NCBI RefSeq assembly: GCF_017939625.1
Contig: NZ_JAGKTC010000002.1
Coordinates: forward strand, 124,629-188,628
DNA: 64,000 nucleotides
Origin: Pseudoxanthomonas helianthi
GTDB lineage: Bacteria; Pseudomonadota; Gammaproteobacteria; Xanthomonadales; Xanthomonadaceae
Direction of reading: 5' to 3'
Part shown: piece by piece, positions 8,712 through 17,574 of the stretch
Layout of the letters: each line of letters begins with the position of its first letter
How positions within the stretch are numbered: position 1 is the first letter of the stretch
The notes under the pieces: generated by a model
Told to the model about the DNA's origin: nothing
Database searches by the model: none
The model's input: the letters and a program-made list of their open reading frames with translations, nothing else
Program-made: the position numbers and the translations under genes

Positions 8712-9425
8712 TCACACCGCTTCGTGGATGCCGCACTCGCGTTTCAGGCCGAAGAAGCGCGTGTCCTCCTCGCGCATGCCCGGTTGCCAGCGCGTGGTGG
8801 TGTGGAAGTCGCCGATCGACACGTAGCCTTCGTCCCACAGCGGGTGGTAGGGCAGGCCGTGCTTCTTCAGGTATACCCACACGTCGCGGTCGCTCCAGTC
8901 GGCCAGCGGGTTGACCTTCAGGCGGCCGTTGCGCAGTTCGACGAAGGCGGTTTCGCGCCGGCTTTCCGACTGGCTGCGGCGCAGGCCGGTGAACCAGGTG
9001 CGCACGTCGAGTTCCTCCAGCGCACGGCGCAGCGGTTCGACCTTGCGCAGGTGGTTGTAGCGTTCGATGCCTTCCAGTCCCTGTTCCCACAGCTTGCCGT
9101 GGCGCGCTTCCATCCACGCGCGGCTGACCAGCGGGCGGTAGACGCGCAGGTTGAGCCGCAGGCGTTCGACCAGCTCGTCGGCGAAGCGGTAGGTTTCCGC
9201 GAACAGGTAGCCGGTGTCGACCAGGATCACCGGGATGTCCGGTTGCTGCGACGACAGCAGGTGCAACGCCACCGCCGACTGCGCGCCGAAGCTCGACGAC
9301 AGCGCGTGGTTCGCCTGGCCGTTGGCCAGCGCCCATTCGACGCGCTTTTCCGCGCTCAGGCCTTGCAGCTGCGTATTGATGTCGTGCAGGTCGGCGGGTT
9401 CGAAGGTGGAGGGCAGCGCGCTCAT
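8712..9425 (-). CDS. cysH: Phosphoadenylyl-sulfate (PAPS) reductase
   Basis: CysH reduces PAPS to sulfite using thioredoxin. Its 237 residues include the nucleotide-binding [13 protein letters not shown] (about 43-55), [10 protein letters not shown] (69-78), the [13 protein letters not shown] segment and the catalytic cysteine in KRECGIHE (Cys231). The two Cys pairs that bind the Fe-S cluster in APS reductases are absent, so a PAPS-specific enzyme is expected. This agrees with an APS kinase domain on CysNC. Its ATG overlaps the cysI stop (ATGA at 9422-9425), pointing to translational coupling. Confidence 0.93.
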   Translation of the reverse strand: MSALPSTFEPADLHDINTQLQGLSAEKRVEWALANGQANHALSSSFGAQSAVALHLLSSQQPDIPVILVDTGYLFAETYRFADELVERLRLNLRVYRPLVSRAWMEARHGKLWEQGLEGIERYNHLRKVEPLRRALEELDVRTWFTGLRRSQSESRRETAFVELRNGRLKVNPLADWSDRDVWVYLKKHGLPYHPLWDEGYVSIGDFHTTTRWQPGMREEDTRFFGLKRECGIHEAV

Positions 9426-11125
9426 TGCAGTTCCAGGGAAATTTGCCGGTGCGTCGGGTAGGGCGGCAGGGCGACGATGCCGGCGCGGTGCAGGAAGTCG
9501 CCGAAGCCCTCGCCGTGTTCGCGTTCGCCGGCGTAGCGCGCGAACAACGGGTCCAGCGCATCGAGGATTTCGGTTTCGACGATGTTCTCGCGGTGCAGCG
9601 TGTTCACCCGCTGGCCGCGATGGTCGGCGCCGAGGAACAGGTTGTAGCGGCCCGGCGCCTTGCCGACCAGGGCGATTTCGCCGAGGTACGGCCGCGAGCA
9701 CCCGTTCGGGCAACCGCTGATGCGCAGCAGGATCGGTGCGTCGCGCAGGCCGTGCTTGTCCAGCAGCGGGGTCAGTTTCGCGGTGAAGTCGGGCAGGTAA
9801 CGCTCGGCCTCGGCCATCGCCAGCGCGCAGGTCGGCAGGGCGACGCAGGCCACGGCGTCGCGTTGCAGCGCGGTCTGCGCGCGGCTGCCGTCGTCCAGCC
9901 CGTGGCTGCGCACCAGCGCTTCGATACGCTCGCGCTCGCTGGCGGGTACGCCGGCGACCACCAGGTTCTGGTTCGCGGTCAGGCGGAATTCCCCGCGATG
10001 CACGTTGGCGATCTCGCGCAAGCCGCTCAGGTGCGGCGCGCCCGGGCGGTCGGCGAGGCGGCCGGCTTCGATGCGCAGGGTCAGGTGCCAGCGGCCGTCC
10101 TCGCCTTCGACCCAGCCGTAGCGGTCGCCGTTCGTGTCGAAGCGCCAGGGGCGGGGCGGTTCCAGCTTGAAGCCGGCGCGTTCCTCCATCTGCGCGACGA
10201 TGAAATCCAGGCCGCGGTCGTCGATGGTGTACTTGAAGCGCGCGTGCTTGCGTTCGACCCGGTCGCCGAAGTCGCGCTGCACGGTCAGCGCGGCGCTCGC
10301 TATGGCGATCGCACGATCCGGGGTCACGAAGCCGATCACGTTGGCCACGCGCGGGTAGGTCGCCGCATCGCCGTGGCTGGCGCCCATGCCGCCGCCGATG
10401 GTCACGTTGAAGCCGGCCAGTCCGCCGGCTTCGTCGACGATGGCGATCAGGCCGAAGTCGTTGGCGAACACATCCACATCGTTGGTCGGCGGCACCGCCA
10501 CGGCCATCTTGAACTTGCGCGGCAGGTAGATCTGGCCGTAGACCGGGTCTTCTTCCTCGCCGCTGTCGGCCAGCTTTTCCTGATCGAGCCAGATTTCGTA
10601 ATAGGCGCGGGTCTTCGGCAGGAAGGCTTCGGACAGGCGCCGGGCCCATTCGTGCACTTCGGCGTGCAGGCGCGACTGCAGCGGGTTGCTCGACGCGAGC
10701 ACGTTGCGGTTGACGTCGCCGCAGGCGGAGATGGTGTCCAGGAGGCTGGCGTTGATCGCCTGCATGGTCGTCTTCAGCTCGCGCTTGACCACGCCATGGA
10801 ACTGGAACGTCTGCCGGGTGGTAATGCGCAGTGAATGGTTGGCGTAGGTGGTGGCGATGGCGTCCAGCTTCAGCCACTGCTGCGGGGTGAACACGCCGCC
10901 CGGCGCGCGCACGCGGATCATGAACTGGTGCGCCGGTTCCAGCTTCTGCCGGCGGCGCTCGTCGCGCAGGTCGCGGTCGTCCTGCTGGTAGCTGCCATGG
11001 AACTTGATGGTGCGCTGGTCGTCGAACGACAGCGATCCGGTGGTCGCGTCGCGCAGCCCCTCGACGATGCCGCCGCGCAGACCGCGGCTGTTGCGTTTGA
11101 TGTCTTCTACGGAGGGATGGCTCAT
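9422..11125 (-). CDS. cysI: Sulfite reductase hemoprotein subunit
   Basis: The 567-residue CysI reduces sulfite to sulfide at a coupled siroheme/[4Fe-4S] centre, taking electrons from CysJ. The cluster ligands are visible as ACVALPTC followed by ISGCPNGC. The siroheme-contacting stretches [15 protein letters not shown] near the N terminus and [10 protein letters not shown] are also present. It starts at 11125 with [15 protein letters not shown], overlapping the cysJ stop by one base, and ends in the cysH start codon. The three genes therefore form a tight cysJIH operon. Confidence 0.95.
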   Translation of the reverse strand: MSHPSVEDIKRNSRGLRGGIVEGLRDATTGSLSFDDQRTIKFHGSYQQDDRDLRDERRRQKLEPAHQFMIRVRAPGGVFTPQQWLKLDAIATTYANHSLRITTRQTFQFHGVVKRELKTTMQAINASLLDTISACGDVNRNVLASSNPLQSRLHAEVHEWARRLSEAFLPKTRAYYEIWLDQEKLADSGEEEDPVYGQIYLPRKFKMAVAVPPTNDVDVFANDFGLIAIVDEAGGLAGFNVTIGGGMGASHGDAATYPRVANVIGFVTPDRAIAIASAALTVQRDFGDRVERKHARFKYTIDDRGLDFIVAQMEERAGFKLEPPRPWRFDTNGDRYGWVEGEDGRWHLTLRIEAGRLADRPGAPHLSGLREIANVHRGEFRLTANQNLVVAGVPASERERIEALVRSHGLDDGSRAQTALQRDAVACVALPTCALAMAEAERYLPDFTAKLTPLLDKHGLRDAPILLRISGCPNGCSRPYLGEIALVGKAPGRYNLFLGADHRGQRVNTLHRENIVETEILDALDPLFARYAGEREHGEGFGDFLHRAGIVALPPYPTHRQISLELQ

Positions 11126-12981
11126 CAGTAAATGTCGCGCGCGTAGCGCCCCTCGGTCTGCAACTTGGTCAGGTATTCGCTCGCGGCGTCGCGATCCAGC
11201 GCACCGTGCTCGGAAGCGATGTCGAGCAGGGCGGCATGCACGTCCTTGCCCATGGCGATGGCGCCGCAGACGTAGAAATGCGCGCCGTTCTGCAGCCAGT
11301 CCCAGACTTCGCGGCCGTTTTCCCGCAGACGCTGCTGCACATAGACCTTTTCGGCCTGGTCGCGGGAGAACGCCACGTCGAGCCGATGCAGTTCGCCGTT
11401 GCGCAACGCATCCTGCCATTCGGTCTGGTACAGGAAGCCGGTGTCGAAATGGCGCGCGCCGAACAGCAGCCAGTTGCGCCCGCCCGCGCCGGTTTCGGCG
11501 CGCTCCTGCACGAAGCCGCGGAACGGGGCGACGCCGGTGCCGGGGCCGACCATCAGGATGTCGCGCGACGCGTCGGCGGGCACGCGGAAGCGCTCGTTGG
11601 CTTCGACGTAGACCGGCGCGTGCGCGCCTTCGTCCAGCGCGGCGAGGAAGCCGCTGCCGCTGCCGAGGTGGGCATGGCCATGGGCCTGGTAGTCCAGCAC
11701 GTCGACGGTGAGATGCGCTTCCTCGCCGACGCGCTTGCGGCTGGAAGCGATCGAATACAGGCGCGGCGCCAGCGGACGCAGGGCAGCGACCAGTTCCGCC
11801 GCTTCCCATGGCGCCGGCCAGCGGCGCAACACATCGACCAGCTGGTGGTCGCCGAGCAGGGCGGCGAACTCGGCGTTGCGGGCAGGCGCAAGCAGATCGT
11901 TCAGCGCTTCGGCACGGCCCAGGGCGGCGTGGCTGGCGAGGAACGGCCGCGACAGCTTGGTCAGCTCGCGCTTGCCGGCCAGCCACTCGCGCAACGGCAG
12001 GGTTTCTTCGGCCTGGGTCACCGCTTCGTCGCCGTCCAGGCGCAAGGCCTGCAATACCGCATCGACCAGCGGCGCCGGATTGCGCTGGCGCACGCCCAGC
12101 GCATCGCCGGGTTCGTAATGCAGGCCGCTGCCGGCCAGCGACAGTTCGATGTGGCGCACGTCCTTGTCGAACGGGCCGTACTGGCGGAACGGCGCATTGC
12201 GGAAGGCGCGCCCGCTGATGCGCTGGTTCAGCAGCACTTCGGCGCTGAAGGGGCGTTCGGGCGTCCATGCCACCGGAGGCGGAGACACGGCACCGTGCGG
12301 ACGCAACGGTGTCACCGTGGCCAGCGGCACGGCCGGCGCTTTCAGCAGTTCGCGCGCATGGGTCAGCGCCTGCGCGCGCCACGGCGCGGCGATGCTGTCG
12401 ATGTCGAGGTCGGCTTCGCCCAGCGCGAACAGGCGTTGCGCGCCCAGTTCGGCCAGGCGCGCATCCAGGCGGCGGCCGATGCCGCAGAAGTCGGCGTACG
12501 ACGAATCGCCCAGGCCGAGTACGGCGAACTTCAGTTCGGGCAGCTTGGGCGCGCGCTTGCCGGCGATGAATTCGACCAGGCCGATGGCGTCGTCCGGCGG
12601 ATCGCCTTCGCCCTGCGTGCTGATGACGATGTACAGCAGGCGTTCGCCGGCCAGTTCGCGTTGCGGGTAGGCGTCGGCACGCAACAGGCGCACGCCGAGG
12701 CCGGCGGCCTCCAGTTCCTGCGCCAGCTTTTCGGCGGCGCGCTTGGCGTTGCCGGTCTGGCTGCCGTAGACCACGGTGGCGCGCTGGGTCGCCGCGGCGA
12801 GCGGCGCGTGGCCCTGCAGCAGCGATAGTTGCGGGCCGGCATGGCCCTGGGCGAGGCCGGCGGCATAGCCGGAAAGCCACCACAGCGAAGGCGCATCGAG
12901 CCCATCGACGACCCGGGCCAGCAGCGCCTTGCGCTCATCGGGCAAGGGGCTGGGAGCGGGAACGGGTTGGGCGGAGCTCAT
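11125..12981 (-). CDS. cysJ: Sulfite reductase flavoprotein subunit
   Basis: CysJ (618 residues) passes electrons from NADPH through FAD and FMN to CysI. After a short N-terminal extension, the flavodoxin domain has [13 protein letters not shown] (about 73-85), [10 protein letters not shown] and [13 protein letters not shown]. The FAD domain has [11 protein letters not shown], and the NADPH domain [16 protein letters not shown] near residue 480. The C terminus GRYARDIY is the standard CysJ end. It is the first gene of the leftward cysJIH operon and diverges from cysD across a 219-bp control region. Confidence 0.95.
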   Translation of the reverse strand: MSSAQPVPAPSPLPDERKALLARVVDGLDAPSLWWLSGYAAGLAQGHAGPQLSLLQGHAPLAAATQRATVVYGSQTGNAKRAAEKLAQELEAAGLGVRLLRADAYPQRELAGERLLYIVISTQGEGDPPDDAIGLVEFIAGKRAPKLPELKFAVLGLGDSSYADFCGIGRRLDARLAELGAQRLFALGEADLDIDSIAAPWRAQALTHARELLKAPAVPLATVTPLRPHGAVSPPPVAWTPERPFSAEVLLNQRISGRAFRNAPFRQYGPFDKDVRHIELSLAGSGLHYEPGDALGVRQRNPAPLVDAVLQALRLDGDEAVTQAEETLPLREWLAGKRELTKLSRPFLASHAALGRAEALNDLLAPARNAEFAALLGDHQLVDVLRRWPAPWEAAELVAALRPLAPRLYSIASSRKRVGEEAHLTVDVLDYQAHGHAHLGSGSGFLAALDEGAHAPVYVEANERFRVPADASRDILMVGPGTGVAPFRGFVQERAETGAGGRNWLLFGARHFDTGFLYQTEWQDALRNGELHRLDVAFSRDQAEKVYVQQRLRENGREVWDWLQNGAHFYVCGAIAMGKDVHAALLDIASEHGALDRDAASEYLTKLQTEGRYARDIY

Positions 12982-13200
12982 CGGACGCGCCTGCTCTGGA
13001 CGAGCGTTGATCGGTGGGAATCCGATGTTAGGCAGCGGTTATCCGGCGCTGAAACGACTTGTGGTTATCGGCTTATCACCGGCGTTCATTTGGGCCGGAA
13101 TGAGCGCCACGGAATACTGCGCGGCCCTTCCCGCGGCCGCAATCCGCGGTCGCTGTTAATCTTCAGGCCCTGCCGCCGCCCGTTCCCGCCGAACCGCCCG
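12982..13200. promoter_or_regulatory. Divergent cysJIH / cysDN control region
   Basis: This 219-bp gap lies between divergent cysJ and cysD. It contains GCGGTTATCC at 13035-13044, GTGGTTATCGGCTTATCACC at 13061-13080 and the 19-mer at 13071-13089 that matches the cysB promoter region in 16 of 19 positions. The repeated GGTTAT/CTTATC words could be half-sites for CysB. No confident -35/-10 pair is visible. Function is inferred from position and from the shared motif. Confidence 0.55.
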
Positions 13201-14112
13201 ATGCCCGCCGTCCCCGACCTGTCCCACCTCGATCGCCTGGAAGCCGAGAGCATCCACATCCTGCGCGAGGTCGCGGCGAGCTTCCGCAACCCGGTGATGC
13301 TGTATTCGGTCGGCAAGGACAGTTCGGTGCTGCTGCACCTGCTGCTGAAGGCGTTCGCGCCGGGCAGGCCGCCGATCCCGCTGCTGCACGTGGACACGCG
13401 CTGGAAGTTCCGCGAGATGATCGCGTTCCGCGACCGCCGCGCGGCGGAGACCGGCATCGACCTGCGCGTGCACATCAACCCAGACGGCGTCGCCCGCGGC
13501 ATCGGCCCGATCAGCCATGGCGCCAGCGTGCATACCGACGTGATGAAGACCCAGGGCCTGAAGCAGGCGCTGGACCAATGGCAGTTCGACGCGGCCATCG
13601 GCGGCGCGCGCCGCGACGAGGAGAAGTCGCGGGCCAAGGAACGGGTGTTCTCGTTCCGCAGCGCCCAGCACCGCTGGGACCCGAAGCAGCAGCGCCCCGA
13701 GCTGTGGGACGTGTACAACACCCGCATCCACGCCGGCGAAAGCGTGCGCGTGTTCCCGCTGTCGAACTGGACCGAGCTCGACGTGTGGCTGTACATCTAC
13801 CGCGAGAACATCCCGGTGGTGCCGCTGTACTTCGCCGCCGAACGCCCGGTGGTGGAACGCGACGGCGCGCTGATCCTGGTCGACGACGAACGCCTGCCGT
13901 TGCGCGAAGGCGAAACGCCGCAGCTGAAGCAGGTGCGCTTCCGCACCCTGGGCTGCTATCCGCTGACCGGGGCTATCGAATCCGACGCCGACACGCTGGA
14001 GAAGATCATCGCCGAGATGCTGGTGGCCACGTCGTCGGAACGGCAGGGACGGGTGATCGACCACGATCCGGCGGCGTCGATGGAGAAGAAGAAGCGCGAG
14101 GGGTATTTCTGA
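13201..14112 (+). CDS. cysD: Sulfate adenylyltransferase subunit 2
   Basis: CysD (303 residues) is the catalytic ATP-sulfurylase subunit that makes APS from ATP and sulfate, driven by GTP hydrolysis on CysN. The PP-loop motif [13 protein letters not shown] appears near residue 40. It also has [25 protein letters not shown] and the C-terminal EKKKREGYF, all characteristic of the family. The start at 13201 gives [14 protein letters not shown], matching family N termini; the ribosome site is weak. Unusually, a 367-bp repeat-filled gap separates it from cysNC. Confidence 0.94.
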   Translation: MPAVPDLSHLDRLEAESIHILREVAASFRNPVMLYSVGKDSSVLLHLLLKAFAPGRPPIPLLHVDTRWKFREMIAFRDRRAAETGIDLRVHINPDGVARGIGPISHGASVHTDVMKTQGLKQALDQWQFDAAIGGARRDEEKSRAKERVFSFRSAQHRWDPKQQRPELWDVYNTRIHAGESVRVFPLSNWTELDVWLYIYRENIPVVPLYFAAERPVVERDGALILVDDERLPLREGETPQLKQVRFRTLGCYPLTGAIESDADTLEKIIAEMLVATSSERQGRVIDHDPAASMEKKKREGYF

Positions 14113-14140
14113 TGTCCCGGTCCGGTGCTTCTGCTTCCGC

Positions 14141-14190
14141 CTCCTCCCTTGCGCGCGTAGCGCGCAGGGGAGGATTGAGGATGGGTGCTT
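14141..14190. repeat. Dispersed CTTCCC...GGGAAGG-type repeat, diverged copy
   Basis: A hairpin, CCTCCCTTGCG...CGCAGGGGAGG, is followed by TTGAGGATGGGTG. This is the layout of the repeats at 20823-20876, 21318-21373 (inverted) and 40179-40223. The stem differs but stays paired. It occupies the first part of the cysD-cysNC gap. Confidence 0.65.
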
Positions 14191-14219
14191 TTGATTTTTT
14201 CTACCTCTGGGAAGGCAAC

Positions 14220-14460
14220 GCTTTCGCGCCTGTCGGCGCGAGTCACTTTTCTTTGCTTGTGCAAAGAAAAGTAACCAAAAGAAAGCACACCCGAGCGGCG
14301 CGCCCTCCGCGCTACGCGCTCCGGGTTCGCAGTCCAGGCGGGAATTTCCGGACGGCACATCCGTGTGCCTTCCGAAAACGCCGCGCATCCTGCGCGGCGC
14401 CCTGCGGGTTTTACCCGCCCGGCCTGCCGCGCCTCACGGGGCCCGGAAAGCGCAAAAGCA
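14220..14460. repeat. Large structured intergenic element, copy A
   Basis: This ~240-bp element fills most of the 367-bp cysD-cysNC gap. Helices in order: 14226-14230 with 14235-14239; TTTTCTTTGC (14247-14256) with GCAAAGAAAA (14261-14270); a long-range stem 14329-14342 with 14414-14427 (12 of 14 pairs); 14345-14358 with 14365-14377; and CGCCGCGCA (14379-14387) with TGCGCGGCG (14391-14399). The same helices with different, compensated bases recur at 40510-40752. It lies inside an operon, so it would be transcribed. Confidence 0.8.
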
Positions 14461-14479
14461 ACAGCGACGAGCAACAGCC

Positions 14480-16351
14480 ATGACTGTTCAAACCGACATC
14501 GCCGCCTACCTGAAACAACACGAAGCCAAGCCGCTGCTGCGCTTCATCACCTGCGGCAGCGTCGACGACGGCAAGAGCACGCTGATCGGGCGCCTGCTTT
14601 ACGACAGCAAGCGCCTGTTCGACGACCAGCTGGCCGCGTTGACGTCCGACAGCCGCCGCCATGGCACCCAGGGCGAGCGCATCGATTACGCGCTGCTGCT
14701 GGACGGGCTGGAGGCCGAGCGCGAGCAGGGCATCACCATCGACGTGGCCTACCGCTACTTCGACACGGACAAGCGCAAGTTCATCGTCGCCGATTGCCCC
14801 GGCCACGAGCAGTACACCCGCAACATGGCCACCGGCGCGTCCACCGCCGACCTCGCCGTGGTGCTGGTCGACGCGCGCAAGGGTTTGCTGGCGCAGACCC
14901 GCCGGCACAGCTACATCGTTTCGCTGTTCGGCATCCGCAACGTGGTGCTGGCGGTGAACAAGATGGACCTGGTCGGCTATTCGCAGGAAGCCTTCGGGGC
15001 CATCGCGGACGCCTATCGCGAGCTCGCCGCGCAGCTCGGCATCGCCAACGTGCAGTGCATCCCGCTGTCGGCGCTGGAAGGCGACAACCTGACCGCAGGT
15101 TCGCCGAACACGCCGTGGTACACGGGTCCCGCCTTGCTGGAACATCTGGAAAACGTCGAAGCCGGCGCGGCAGCCGCGGAATCCGGCCTGCGCCTGCCGG
15201 TGCAATGGGTGAACCGGCCGAACCAGGATTTCCGCGGCTTCGCCGGCACCATCGCCGCCGGCAGCGTGAAGCCGGGCGACGCCGTCGTCGCGCTGCCTTC
15301 GGCGCGGCGTTCGACCGTCGCGCGCGTGCTGGGTCCCGACGGCGACGTGGCGATCGCAGGCGCGGGGCAAGCGGTGACGCTGACCCTGGCCGACGAAATC
15401 GACATCAGCCGCGGCGACGTGATCGCCGCCGCTGGCGATCCGCCGGAAGTCGCAGACCAGTTCGCCGCGCACCTGCTGTGGATGGGCGATGCCGCGCTGC
15501 TGCCGGGCCGCCCCTACTGGCTGAAGATCGGCGCGCGCACCGTCGCCGCCTCGGTCAGCGATATCAAGCACCGCATCGACGTCAACACGCAGGAGCACCT
15601 CGCGGCCAAGCGCCTGGAACTGAACGAGGTCGGTTACTGCAACCTCAGCCTCGATGAACCGATCGCCTTCGAGGCCTACGCGAAGAACCGCGCGCTGGGC
15701 GGTTTCATCCTGATCGACCGGCAGAGCAACGCGACCGTCGCCGCCGGCACGCTCGACTTCGCCCTGCGCCGCGCCGGCAACGTGCACTGGCAGCACCTCG
15801 ACGTGGACAAGGCGGCGCGCGCGCGGATCAAGGGTCAGCAGCCGAAGGTGCTGTGGTTCACCGGCCTGTCCGGCGCCGGCAAGTCGACCATCGCCAACCT
15901 GGTCGACAAGCGCCTGCATGCGCAGGGCTACCACAGCTTCATCCTGGACGGCGACAACGTGCGCCATGGACTCAATCGCGACCTCGGCTTCACCGACGAG
16001 GATCGCGTCGAGAACATCCGTCGCGTCGCCGAGGTCGCGAAGCTGATGACCGACGCGGGCCTGATCGTGCTGGTCAGCTTCATCTCGCCGTTCCGCGCCG
16101 AACGGCGCATGGCGCGCGAGCGTTTCGGCGAAGGCGAATTCATCGAGGTATTCGTCGACGTGCCGCTGGAAGTGGCCGAAGCGCGCGACGTCAAGGGCCT
16201 GTACCGCAAGGCCCGCGCCGGACAGATTCCCAATTTCACCGGCATCGATTCGCCGTACGAAGCGCCGGAGAATCCGGAGCTGCACCTGCGCGCGGGCGAG
16301 GAAAGCGCCGAGGCGATGGCGTTGCGGGTACTCGAGAAGCTCGGCCTGTAG
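14480..16351 (+). CDS. cysNC: Bifunctional sulfate adenylyltransferase subunit 1 / APS kinase
   Basis: This 623-residue fusion couples ATP-sulfurylase GTPase to APS phosphorylation, giving PAPS for CysH. The N-terminal GTPase has [13 protein letters not shown] (26-38), [12 protein letters not shown] and NKMDL, followed by EF-Tu-like beta domains to about 440. The C-terminal APS kinase has P-loop GLSGAGKST (from 462), [15 protein letters not shown] and [18 protein letters not shown]. The start at 14480 gives [15 protein letters not shown], the common N terminus; the upstream in-frame codons are translated repeat. Separate cysN and cysC occur elsewhere; here they are one gene. Confidence 0.95.
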   Translation: MTVQTDIAAYLKQHEAKPLLRFITCGSVDDGKSTLIGRLLYDSKRLFDDQLAALTSDSRRHGTQGERIDYALLLDGLEAEREQGITIDVAYRYFDTDKRKFIVADCPGHEQYTRNMATGASTADLAVVLVDARKGLLAQTRRHSYIVSLFGIRNVVLAVNKMDLVGYSQEAFGAIADAYRELAAQLGIANVQCIPLSALEGDNLTAGSPNTPWYTGPALLEHLENVEAGAAAAESGLRLPVQWVNRPNQDFRGFAGTIAAGSVKPGDAVVALPSARRSTVARVLGPDGDVAIAGAGQAVTLTLADEIDISRGDVIAAAGDPPEVADQFAAHLLWMGDAALLPGRPYWLKIGARTVAASVSDIKHRIDVNTQEHLAAKRLELNEVGYCNLSLDEPIAFEAYAKNRALGGFILIDRQSNATVAAGTLDFALRRAGNVHWQHLDVDKAARARIKGQQPKVLWFTGLSGAGKSTIANLVDKRLHAQGYHSFILDGDNVRHGLNRDLGFTDEDRVENIRRVAEVAKLMTDAGLIVLVSFISPFRAERRMARERFGEGEFIEVFVDVPLEVAEARDVKGLYRKARAGQIPNFTGIDSPYEAPENPELHLRAGEESAEAMALRVLEKLGL

Positions 16352-16464
16352 AGTTCGAATCGCGGCATCACGGGTCCGGAATTGGCCTATAGGCCATTGG
16401 TCATGGACGAAATTCGCGTCCCGCGGTCAACCGCGGGGCATCGCGGGCCGTTAAACTTCGGACC
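16352..16464. other. Intergenic space with short palindrome
   Basis: This 113-bp gap separates cysNC from the RND adaptor gene. It carries an AT-flanked palindrome, TTGGCCTATAGGCCATT around 16382-16398 (core GGCCTATAGGCC), about 70 bases ahead of the adaptor start. It is a candidate operator or a weak terminator. No T-tract and no coding are seen. Confidence 0.4.
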
Positions 16465-17571
16465 ATGCGTAACCTTCATTTCCCACATGCGCGCACAAGT
16501 CGGCTGAATGGCTTGCGTTTCCTCGCCATCGCGGCGCTCGCCACGGCATTGCTCGCATGCAAGAAGGGCGACGACGCGCCCAAGGGCCAGCCGCCCGCCA
16601 CGGTGACCACGCAGGTGGTGCAGCCGGTGCGCTGGAGCGACGAACTGGCCGCGCTGGGCACGGCCAACGCGCGCGAATCGGTGACCGTCACCGCCAGCGT
16701 CAGCCAGACCGTCGCCTCGGTGGAATTCGACAGCGGCCAGTTCGTGCGCAAGGGCCAGCCACTGGTGACCCTGGTGCAGGGCCAGCAGGCCGCCGGCGTC
16801 GCCGAAGCGCAGGCCGCGCTGCGCAACGCCGAGCAGTTGTACGAACGCAACCGCAAGCTGGCCGACCAGCAACTGATTTCGCGCGCCGACCTGGAAACGC
16901 AACGCACCTCGCTGGAAGCCGCGCGCGCCCGTGTCGCCACCCAGCGCGCCACCGTGGCCGACCGGGTCATCCGCGCGCCGTTCGACGGTGTGCTCGGCCT
17001 GCGCCTGGTCAGCGCCGGTTCGCTGGTCACGCCGGGCACCGCGATCACCACGCTCGACGACGTTTCCCAGATCAAACTCGACTTCACCGTGCCGGAAGCC
17101 TCGCTGGGCCAGCTCGCCAATGGCCAGCGCATCGCCGCGCGCAGCGATGCGTGGCCGGGGCAGGTGTTCGAAGGCGAGATCGCGACCATCGATTCGCGCA
17201 TCGACCCGGTCAGCCGCGCGGTCAAGGTGCGCGCGCTGGTGCCCAATCCCGATGGCAAGCTGCGTCCGGGCATGTTGCTGGACGTCGGCGTGGAACGCGC
17301 GGCGCGCGACGCGCTGGCCATTCCCGAACTGGCCCTGCAGCAGTCCGGAGCCGAGGCCAGCGTGTACCTGGTCGAAGGCGACAAGGTCAGGCAGGTGCCG
17401 GTGAAGATCGGCGAACGCCATCCGGGCCAGGTCGAGATCGTGTCCGGCCTGAAGCCCGGCGACCGCATCGTGGTCGAGGGCACGGTCAAGCTGCGCGACG
17501 GTTCCAGGATCAAGGATGTCGGCGCGAAGCCGGCTGCGGCCGCCGGGGCGAAGCCCGCCGCGGAGCGCTGA
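16465..17571 (+). CDS. RND efflux periplasmic adaptor (membrane fusion) lipoprotein
   Basis: The 368-residue precursor has a twin-Arg-poor signal ending in the lipobox LLAC (Cys32), so it is probably anchored to the inner membrane. The order barrel-sandwich (about 60-100), alpha-hairpin (about 105-165, Ala/Gln/Arg-rich), lipoyl half, beta-barrel and membrane-proximal domain is typical of HlyD/AcrA-type adaptors. It bridges an RND pump to an outer-membrane channel. The pump gene begins 3 bp after its stop, so the two are one operon. A low-complexity Ala/Lys/Pro tail closes the protein. Confidence 0.92.
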   Translation: MRNLHFPHARTSRLNGLRFLAIAALATALLACKKGDDAPKGQPPATVTTQVVQPVRWSDELAALGTANARESVTVTASVSQTVASVEFDSGQFVRKGQPLVTLVQGQQAAGVAEAQAALRNAEQLYERNRKLADQQLISRADLETQRTSLEAARARVATQRATVADRVIRAPFDGVLGLRLVSAGSLVTPGTAITTLDDVSQIKLDFTVPEASLGQLANGQRIAARSDAWPGQVFEGEIATIDSRIDPVSRAVKVRALVPNPDGKLRPGMLLDVGVERAARDALAIPELALQQSGAEASVYLVEGDKVRQVPVKIGERHPGQVEIVSGLKPGDRIVVEGTVKLRDGSRIKDVGAKPAAAAGAKPAAER

Positions 17572-17574
17572 GCG

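Noticed and set aside
9422..12883. Single 1153-codon frame across cysI and cysJ
   Set aside because: The upstream part is the wrong frame of cysJ; CysI starts at 11125 with its conserved N terminus.
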